Shown here in pieces: positions 1-6,635 of a stretch of DNA of 16,740 nucleotides. Source of the stretch: Candidatus Woesearchaeota archaeon. GTDB lineage: Archaea; Nanoarchaeota; Nanoarchaeia; Woesearchaeales; UBA11576. The stretch is taken from positions 1 to 16,740 of the forward strand of contig DUGW01000117.1 of assembly GCA_013331125.1 (NCBI GenBank). Direction: 5' to 3'. The position numbers and the translations under genes are program-made. The notes under the pieces were generated by a model that was given only the letters and a program-made list of their open reading frames with translations, did no database searches and was not told the origin of the DNA. Positions within the stretch are counted from its first letter, which is position 1; each line of letters starts with the position of its first letter.

Positions 1-266
1 CACGCGTATAGTTTTGCGTCTCCCGCGCTCCACCAGTTTATCTGCCATATCAGGAATCCTATGAGCAGCGCGACCAGCGCCCTTACTGTCTGCCATCCGA
101 GGTCTGCCCAAGAGGCGATCCCGAAGAGCGCCAGAAATGCATAAGTCAGCACCCCTAAAACTCCCGCTCCCACTATGTATCTGTTCCTTATCATTCCCTC
201 TTTGTGGTCTTCATAGCTGGTTATGCTTCCCAGTGCTATTATTGTTGGCAGAAAATACCCTATCAT
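1..266 (-). CDS. A24-family prepilin/preflagellin peptidase, N-terminal part (runs off window)
   Basis: Membrane aspartyl protease that would cleave class III signal peptides of type IV pilin-like or archaellin-like precursors at the cytoplasmic face of the membrane. Read on the minus strand from ATG at 266-264, it gives 88 residues beginning MIGYFLPTIIALGSITSYED and continues past base 1. What is visible: a first hydrophobic helix, then S-Y-E-D-H-K with the first catalytic-type aspartate at residue 20, the following I-R-N-R motif, a second hydrophobic stretch, and S-A-G-D-A-K-L near residues 80-86. The last matches the GxGD motif of the family with the first Gly replaced by Ser-Ala. An in-frame TAG lies 14 codons upstream of the ATG, so the start is well bounded. 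No strong Shine-Dalgarno is seen; AGGAAG lies about 9 bases upstream. It diverges from the surface-protein operon. The C-terminal helices are outside the window, and the substrate is unknown. Confidence 0.8.
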   Translation of the reverse strand, partial: MIGYFLPTIIALGSITSYEDHKEGMIRNRYIVGAGVLGVLTYAFLALFGIASWADLGWQTVRALVALLIGFLIWQINWWSAGDAKLYA

Positions 267-318
267 GCCCTTCTTCCTGTCGAATTTTGTTATTAAACTT
301 ATCCCCTAGACCCCGAAA

Positions 319-330
319 CATTTATAAATG
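319..330. promoter_or_regulatory. Palindromic TATA element between divergent genes
   Basis: CATTTATAAATG is a perfect 12-base palindrome containing TTTATAAA, a good archaeal TATA box in both directions. For the minus strand the predicted transcription start is near 298, giving a leader of about 30 bases to the peptidase ATG at 266. For the plus strand the start would be near 350, giving a leader of about 80 bases to the ATG at 430. A purine-rich CGAAA just upstream on the plus side could act as a BRE. Whether one or both directions are used cannot be read from the sequence. Confidence 0.5.
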
Positions 331-417
331 AACCTTCTCTGGATTGCTCTGTTATGCTGCTTTGTCCGGCCCGCACTGTGGTGGTTTGGTTGGGCGGCGC
401 ATTTCAGTCATTCCGTT

Positions 418-422
418 GGTGA
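418..422 (+). promoter_or_regulatory. Ribosome binding site GGTGA deciding the start of the first surface gene
   Basis: GGTGA ends 7 bases before the ATG at 430. The same GGTGA motif precedes dnaG, top6B and top6A in this window, so it is the local Shine-Dalgarno. It supports the start at 430, which is followed at once by a signal peptide, over the upstream in-frame ATG at 328 that lies inside the TATA element. Confidence 0.6.
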
Positions 423-429
423 ACAGTAC

Positions 430-3400
430 ATGAAAAAAGTGGCTTCAATAGTTGTGATTTTCTTAGTCCTATTGCTATCTGCCTCTACGGTCTTTGCTGC
501 TTTGCTCAGCTATGGTGACCCCGATCGAGAGATCACTGGTCTTTGGCCAGGTGATGAGGATATCACCCAGGGTCTTGATGGAAATGATGTTCCTTTAGGT
601 CCTGTTACTTCTGGTGAAGTCTATGGTTACTGGGTCGCTGCTGTTGTTGAGAAGGACTCTACTGGCATCACCCCTTACTATTTTCCTGCAGATCTTGGCA
701 AGCCCAAGAAGGTTAATCCTGAAGATGGTTCTTCGACAGTGCTTAAAGGGGGTCGTTTTCCCGGTGCCGGCGGCGATGATCGTAAAAGCACCAGCACTCT
801 TAGCGATCCCACTGTCGGCATTGCCGGTCCGATTTACTATGACAACATGTATGAGAAATTCCAGCTCGTCGAGAAGGTCGATGGTAAGGATGTGTATCGG
901 GGAGAGATTGTCGGTCTTAAGTATGTCCTTGACCTTTCTCTTTTTGAGGATGCCGTCTATATTGGAGGAGACCCGAATTCCATTGAGTATGAGAATTTTC
1001 CTTCCCATGGCGGCAACCCCGACAAGCAGGCTTATGAAGGCGGTATGCCGAGCAACTGGAAGGCCCTCGGAGCGACAGATTGTCAGCAATGCGCGACAGG
1101 TGACCGGCTTTATTCCTGCACCGATGGTCAGCAGTATTCCTGCATCTATGTTCCTATCCTTAAGCGTCGTGACTGTTCTATGATGTCTGATTATTCCCAG
1201 CCTTTCTGCGAAGGCATTTCCCGTACAGGCCCGAATGCTGATCGCTTCACCGACCCAAACACAGAGCAGGCTGTTGTTGAGTTGACCGGTGTGCCTGGTT
1301 ATGGTGGCTGTTCTCATCCTGACTATTATGACGACGCCGCTGAACGCACGGGCAAGGATTGGTATCGTGGTGATCTATCTGCTCTTTCTAACAGTTTCAA
1401 GCCAGCCTTTGGCGCAGGTGATGAGGGGATCGGTCTCTGCTGCGGCAATGATCCCGAAGATATCGGTGCTCTCGCCGCCATCAATGGTGATTTTCCTTCT
1501 GGTGCTGAGGTTCCTGATCAGACCCCCGGCAATAAGCAGAATAATATGATGTGTATGCCTGTCGCTTCTTATCGCGGTATCCTCCCTACAGGAGACCTTG
1601 ACCGCGACCATTCTCTTGGCGTCAATTATGTCTGGAATTCTGCTGTTATTGACCGTTTCAACATCCGTAAGATCAATCGTTCCGGTCTTGCATTCGATGC
1701 TGTCGCTAATTATGACAACTGGTTTGTCTGTGATTCCTTTGCTAATATCTCTGGTGAGGAGATGCGTCTTGGGGATTTCTATGAGCCTTACGCTCCTGTT
1801 CCCTCAACCCAGACTCCCGACCCCCTTCTTTCCGAGTTTGATATCCTTCCCTCTGTCCCCTACGAGTTCGGTTACGGCGTGACAGGAGGTATCGGCGGTG
1901 CTGGTGCTGATGGTGGCACCCTTTTCGGTCTTGGCACCACCCCTGGTGCCCAGTCTGTGAACTCTGAGACTGATGTTGTTGACCAGGATTCTTTTGATGA
2001 TGATCTTTCCACTCATGGTCCTGCCTTTGCCACTCCCTGCGATCAGGATGGTGATGGCTATGATGGTGCTTACACTACAGATATCCTTCACAAGGACCTT
2101 GCTCAGGGAGCTGTGAATTTTGAGTTCTTTAACGCAGGCGATTATGAAAAGTTTAATCCTGAGTGTCCGGACCCTCAGCCTCCTTTTGATTGTGATGAGA
2201 TGGATGCCTCTGTGAATCCTGGTGCTGATGAGTATTGTGGTGCTGATGATCCTGGGAAAGATTACAATTGTAACGGCGTCCCGAATTCAGAGGATTTCTG
2301 CATCCCCTCTGACGCTGAGGATCCCTGTTCTCCTGGCGGCGATGCCAGCCAGTGCAATATAACTGCCCAGGAATATGCTCCTCGTTTCATCTGCTACGGC
2401 CAGAACCTCGATAAGGATACTATCAAGGGCAGTTTCGCCGAATGTTGTGGTTTCTCTTTGAGTTTCTGCAAGAATCCTTATCCTGATGGCAGGAGAGAGG
2501 GCGGCGCTATCAAGACCCTTCGCGAGTTCCAGGTCTATGACAACAAGCCTTGTGGCAGTAACGAGTCTAATTGTGTCCTTAAGTATGGCATCTCGAGGGT
2601 GACTGTTCCAGAGCATGCCAAGAATCATATCCCTTACTCTATCGCTTTCATGAGCGACCTTAATGATATGCCTGTCCGTGACTGGCATTCTTACGAGTAT
2701 GTGGATTTCTATGTCTATTTCGCCGCCAATTTTATCCAGCGTATCAAGTTCGGTAAGTACCTTCCTCCTAATTCCCCTTATCTTCATGAGTCTTATGCTT
2801 ATTACTTTGATGAGCCCATCGTGAATTACGTAGTGAATGAGCCCCAGCTTGGTAAGTGGCTCCATGTCCGTATCCCTATCAGCGAGTTCAAGGCTCCTCC
2901 TTATGATGTAGACATAATTGTCTTGTATGCTGACTCTGCTGACATCAAGTCAGCAGGCACCGAGGTGCGCAGCCCGAACCTGGGCGCTCAAATCTTTTCG
3001 AACGTGATTGGCCTTGACAAGATCCATCTTGTCAGCAAGGAGGGCAATGAGATTGTCAACCGCTGGTGCACTGGCACCTTCCCTATCTCTACTTGGATAT
3101 CTGATCTTGATGAGGGTGGTGAGGTTGCGCCTGAGAGTCTCGGGTCTGATGAGGCCATCTTCCAGGCCAAGATCGATCAGCCTGGCCGTGCTGCCTGTGC
3201 CGCTGTCCCTTCTTATGGTTGGACAGGCCATTATTGTTGTGGTGATGATACTGGTGATGACACTGAGTTTGACCCAGACAATCCGCAGGACAGGACAATC
3301 GGCGATGATACTGAGAAGGAGTTCTTCAATGATACTGATGCTGGTTGTTGGGGTGGTAACAAGATCGCTGATGGCCAGCGCGTCATGATGGTGGAGTATG

Positions 3401-4026
3401 AACTTACGCACACTGGCTCTCTTGGTGAGGATTATGATAAGAAGCTCTTCAGCAAGTCCTGTCGTTCTGTCAATAATTGCACCTTCAACATCCCCCAGGT
3501 CCCCGGCCTTGTGATTGAGAACCCGCATCCGGAAGATTACAATCTTATCATCGCCTCTGGCACTGGCCAGACCAGGACCAAGGTCGGCGCGGGCACTGTC
3601 CTCAACAACAAGACTGCTCCCCAGGCTATCCTCAAGGCTGAGAGTGTCCCTCTTCAGATCCAGTACTACGATGGTTCATTCCATACCTGTAATCCATCAC
3701 CCTATCTTGATACTCTTGACAACACGAACACAAAGACCATTCCCAATGATCTTTTGTCTGATGAGGAGCCTTATGGTTCTTGCCAGGTCTTAGGCAGTTA
3801 TTTCTGCGATCATGTGAACGGCTCTAATGCCGGTTGGAGCGCCAACTCTCTCCAGAAGTATCCACTTTCCACCAATATAACTATCGCTGAGGGCGAGACG
3901 ATAGAATTGGCTCTGACTGTTCCTGGCCAGGAACCTATACCAACAAGCCGCGTGGAACCCACTTACCGCACCTATTCGAAACATACTTATAACCTTATAA
4001 GAAACGGAGGCTTCGAGAGGAGATGA
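430..4026 (+). CDS. Giant secreted cysteine-rich surface protein with MopE-like and jelly-roll modules (first gene of operon)
   Basis: No specific function recognised; predicted exported protein of 1198 residues. The N-terminus is a clear signal peptide (MKKVASIVVIFLVLLLSAST, with VFA before the likely cleavage near residue 23). Visible along it: a YG-rich beta-type region; CCGND near 337; a Gly/Ala-rich stretch near 485-505; a calcium-type D-Q-D-G-D-G-Y-D loop at 538-545; a MopE-like motif at 587-616 (DCDE...NPGADEYC...NCNG); a CBM-like jelly roll around 690-870 (VDFYVYFAAN, WLHVRIPISEF, IGLDKIHLV); and CCGDD near 936. The extreme C-terminus, NLIRNGGFERR, looks like the first strand of another jelly roll and stops there. 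About nine N-glycosylation sequons are present and no C-terminal transmembrane anchor is seen. The stop overlaps the next start as ATGA. It is likely secreted or surface-bound through partners; an adhesin, S-layer accessory or glycan-binding role is only inferred. Confidence 0.8.
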   Translation: MKKVASIVVIFLVLLLSASTVFAALLSYGDPDREITGLWPGDEDITQGLDGNDVPLGPVTSGEVYGYWVAAVVEKDSTGITPYYFPADLGKPKKVNPEDGSSTVLKGGRFPGAGGDDRKSTSTLSDPTVGIAGPIYYDNMYEKFQLVEKVDGKDVYRGEIVGLKYVLDLSLFEDAVYIGGDPNSIEYENFPSHGGNPDKQAYEGGMPSNWKALGATDCQQCATGDRLYSCTDGQQYSCIYVPILKRRDCSMMSDYSQPFCEGISRTGPNADRFTDPNTEQAVVELTGVPGYGGCSHPDYYDDAAERTGKDWYRGDLSALSNSFKPAFGAGDEGIGLCCGNDPEDIGALAAINGDFPSGAEVPDQTPGNKQNNMMCMPVASYRGILPTGDLDRDHSLGVNYVWNSAVIDRFNIRKINRSGLAFDAVANYDNWFVCDSFANISGEEMRLGDFYEPYAPVPSTQTPDPLLSEFDILPSVPYEFGYGVTGGIGGAGADGGTLFGLGTTPGAQSVNSETDVVDQDSFDDDLSTHGPAFATPCDQDGDGYDGAYTTDILHKDLAQGAVNFEFFNAGDYEKFNPECPDPQPPFDCDEMDASVNPGADEYCGADDPGKDYNCNGVPNSEDFCIPSDAEDPCSPGGDASQCNITAQEYAPRFICYGQNLDKDTIKGSFAECCGFSLSFCKNPYPDGRREGGAIKTLREFQVYDNKPCGSNESNCVLKYGISRVTVPEHAKNHIPYSIAFMSDLNDMPVRDWHSYEYVDFYVYFAANFIQRIKFGKYLPPNSPYLHESYAYYFDEPIVNYVVNEPQLGKWLHVRIPISEFKAPPYDVDIIVLYADSADIKSAGTEVRSPNLGAQIFSNVIGLDKIHLVSKEGNEIVNRWCTGTFPISTWISDLDEGGEVAPESLGSDEAIFQAKIDQPGRAACAAVPSYGWTGHYCCGDDTGDDTEFDPDNPQDRTIGDDTEKEFFNDTDAGCWGGNKIADGQRVMMVEYELTHTGSLGEDYDKKLFSKSCRSVNNCTFNIPQVPGLVIENPHPEDYNLIIASGTGQTRTKVGAGTVLNNKTAPQAILKAESVPLQIQYYDGSFHTCNPSPYLDTLDNTNTKTIPNDLLSDEEPYGSCQVLGSYFCDHVNGSNAGWSANSLQKYPLSTNITIAEGETIELALTVPGQEPIPTSRVEPTYRTYSKHTYNLIRNGGFERR

Positions 4027-6635
4027 GGGATCTGATGATTGGCGGATCGCGCACATTGCTTGTATTAGTCTGCGTTTCAGTGTTATTGTCATCTTCAGTA
4101 TTTGCTCAGCTTAATAGTTGCCTGGAGGCCCCAATTCTCAACGCCTTCGGTTGTGCTCAGATAAATGGCGAGATGCAACGATACCTTTTAGAGCGCGATG
4201 GGTTCTTTGAGTATGGGACTGAGATGACAGAAGACCTGCTATGTTTTTCAGATTATTATCCTGCAGGCTCTTGCACAGACAATGAAGGCGAAACCGGCAT
4301 ATGTGCTGACGGTGTTTTTTACGAGGAATTCGGCTCTTCATGCGAGCCTCTGAATAAAAAACAGGACAACTACTATTGTTGTGAAGCAAGTTCAACCCGC
4401 TCTTATGACACCACGCCGGAAAATTTCGCATTTGACTTTGCCTTTTTATCTAACACCGACGCAATCGAGGGGACTTTTGTATCTAATCAGACCACGGTTC
4501 TTGTCCCAAAGACGAAAGTTGAATGTTACCCTTTGGGCACTCCGCATGATAAGTTTTTTTTGCATCCCTCGGGTCGTTGTATTAAGAATGTGCAGCCTTG
4601 TTTAGAGGATTATGATTGTTTAGGTGGGTTTGAGGGGTATTGCTTCAAAGAGAGGAACGTCTGTGATTTGAAAGCTTGCGAGAATAATTTTGATTGCTCA
4701 ACTCTTGCCAGCACAGGGCTGTGTGTGGCCAGGCCTGATGATCTGCTGTCTGGCGAATTGAGGAATATCATGGTTACTACAGGGACCCCGGATGAACATC
4801 AGACTCTTATGCAGCAGAGCAGTGTTCTTAAGAACACTTTTGATGCTTTGGACTCGTTTCCTGACGATGCCAACCCTGGCTGGAGGGCAGACCCTCTTTG
4901 CATAAAGCGTGATGATGTTGATGATGATGGTATAGAATCGCTTCCAGGTTATGAAGAGTATCAGCCAGAAATTCCTCAAGAATTTATGGAAGATTTGGAC
5001 TGCGAGGCCGATTCCGACCTATGTGCCATCACAACTACCGACCCTGCCTGTGTGAATCTTGACGGTCCGGACAACGACAATGATGGTATGCCTGATGGCG
5101 ATGATTGGACAGACTGCCGCGACTTCTGCATAGATAAGGATGATGATAAGACCTGCGAATTGGGCTCATCTAAGCGCATTGTCCTCCGTGATTTCGTTTA
5201 CTCTCTTCAGGACCAATATGAGGATCTTGAGGTCGACGAGCTTCTTGAGGCTGCCGGCTGGGTGCAGGAGCGCGAGATCTATGATCCCGAATACCTCGAG
5301 GTCACTGAAGGCCTGATCACCACTGCCATGGCAGACAGTTCTGTAGAAGGTCTTTCAGAGACAGAGCTCATTATCTTCGGACCCTTCGACTGTGATGATA
5401 CTGACGAGGCGGTCTCGCCCGTAAGTTTTGATCAGACCACCAGCCTTTACATCTTTGCTGATGAATCTCTTCCAGATGCCCAAGGCAACCCTACAGGCAC
5501 CTGCGACCTCATAGACAATGACTGTGATGCAGTTGTGGATGAATGCTATTTCAATGTCCCCCGCTGTGCAGATCGTGTCAGTAATGATGATGGAGACGGT
5601 CTTGATGACATAAATGACCCCGGCTGCTGGGACACTGGTCGCTATGACCCTATGGACAACTCAGAGATTGATACCCTGTCCGAATGCTCTAACTTCGTTG
5701 ATGATGATGGTCAGGATGGCACAGATTTTGATGAAGAATTAGAGATTGAGAACCCCGAAGATAGGCACGCTTTTAGTGTGACCATGACGGGTGAAAAAGA
5801 GGTCCCTATATTGGGTTCAATACGCATCGACACGGCAGCAAGCATTGATGATCTAACTATTGAACTGGTTGAGAATAAGAATATCTTTACGACATTGACA
5901 GTGGCTGGATTCTCCTACCCCGTGACTGTGGATCTTGCTGATAAATTAAACACTCTTTACGCAGAAGACGGAAGCATTAATACTGGAAGTTACGCATATA
6001 CTGAATCAGTAAAAGACGAGGTGTCTACGATTTTTGGTGATATTCCTGTCACTATAACTTATGATCTCAAGTTCAATGTCAACCAGATCGGAGACCCCGA
6101 CTGTGTCTCCGAGAATGATTGGTCAGAGTCGATGCCCGGGGAGCAGAACTATTCGCAGGCTGGTTATGATTACCTATTTGATGAAGAGGAACCAATCATC
6201 GAAACCGGCGGCTCATACATAGCAGACCCAGATTACGAATGCATCTATCATGGCACTCCTAAAGGCTGTCAGAAGGTTGATGCGGATGATGATGGTTTCA
6301 GATCCACAAACTTTTTTTGCTCTAACTGTTGGGACTGCAAAGACAATGCTGCCGGAGTCAATCCTGGCATGACTGACAACACCACTGGTGGCGGTAATGG
6401 TGGTGATGAGAACTGCAACGGTCTGAAAGGTGAGATGGCTGACTCCGACAATGACGGCATCATGGATGGTGACCCTTCATCAGGTCACGTCTGGGATGTC
6501 TGTCCTGATGACTCTATCGAGCACTTTGCCCTTTTCAATGCTCTTGGCTGCTGGTATGCGCCTTATCATGAGAACGCTTACGAACCCGATTATACAAGCC
6601 TCCCTGGTTGGGATTATGGTATAGAGACCCCATGA
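4023..6635 (+). CDS. Giant secreted cysteine- and aspartate-rich surface protein (second gene of operon)
   Basis: Function not recognised. It encodes 870 residues with a signal peptide (hydrophobic core TLLVLVCVSVLLSSS, FAQ cleavage-like site near 29). The first ~230 residues are cysteine-rich with paired C-x5-6-DC motifs near 193-226. Thrombospondin-3/calcium-type loops follow (DNDNDGMPDGDD at 350-361). A MopE-like motif lies at 456-507 (DCDDTDEAVSP ... DLIDNDCDAVVDE). DDG repeats around 520-560 are interrupted by a beta-type segment at about 574-690, then GDPDCVSENDWSE. A second MopE-like motif is at 770-800, with a final DNDG loop near 808. No C-terminal membrane anchor is seen. The ATG at 4023 overlaps the previous TGA, suggesting coupled translation; an alternative ATG at 4035 would still keep the signal peptide. 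Codons in about 4060-4680 and 5750-6060 are more A/T-ending than the neighbouring parts. Confidence 0.78.
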   Translation: MRDLMIGGSRTLLVLVCVSVLLSSSVFAQLNSCLEAPILNAFGCAQINGEMQRYLLERDGFFEYGTEMTEDLLCFSDYYPAGSCTDNEGETGICADGVFYEEFGSSCEPLNKKQDNYYCCEASSTRSYDTTPENFAFDFAFLSNTDAIEGTFVSNQTTVLVPKTKVECYPLGTPHDKFFLHPSGRCIKNVQPCLEDYDCLGGFEGYCFKERNVCDLKACENNFDCSTLASTGLCVARPDDLLSGELRNIMVTTGTPDEHQTLMQQSSVLKNTFDALDSFPDDANPGWRADPLCIKRDDVDDDGIESLPGYEEYQPEIPQEFMEDLDCEADSDLCAITTTDPACVNLDGPDNDNDGMPDGDDWTDCRDFCIDKDDDKTCELGSSKRIVLRDFVYSLQDQYEDLEVDELLEAAGWVQEREIYDPEYLEVTEGLITTAMADSSVEGLSETELIIFGPFDCDDTDEAVSPVSFDQTTSLYIFADESLPDAQGNPTGTCDLIDNDCDAVVDECYFNVPRCADRVSNDDGDGLDDINDPGCWDTGRYDPMDNSEIDTLSECSNFVDDDGQDGTDFDEELEIENPEDRHAFSVTMTGEKEVPILGSIRIDTAASIDDLTIELVENKNIFTTLTVAGFSYPVTVDLADKLNTLYAEDGSINTGSYAYTESVKDEVSTIFGDIPVTITYDLKFNVNQIGDPDCVSENDWSESMPGEQNYSQAGYDYLFDEEEPIIETGGSYIADPDYECIYHGTPKGCQKVDADDDGFRSTNFFCSNCWDCKDNAAGVNPGMTDNTTGGGNGGDENCNGLKGEMADSDNDGIMDGDPSSGHVWDVCPDDSIEHFALFNALGCWYAPYHENAYEPDYTSLPGWDYGIETP

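Noticed and set aside
328..429. N-terminal extension of the first surface protein from ATG 328
   Set aside because: This ATG lies inside the TATA palindrome. Starting at 430 gives a clean signal peptide with a GGTGA site.
595..1317. 240-codon minus-strand frame inside the first surface gene
   Set aside because: Antisense shadow of a strongly biased coding sequence; no ribosome site and no domain-like pattern.
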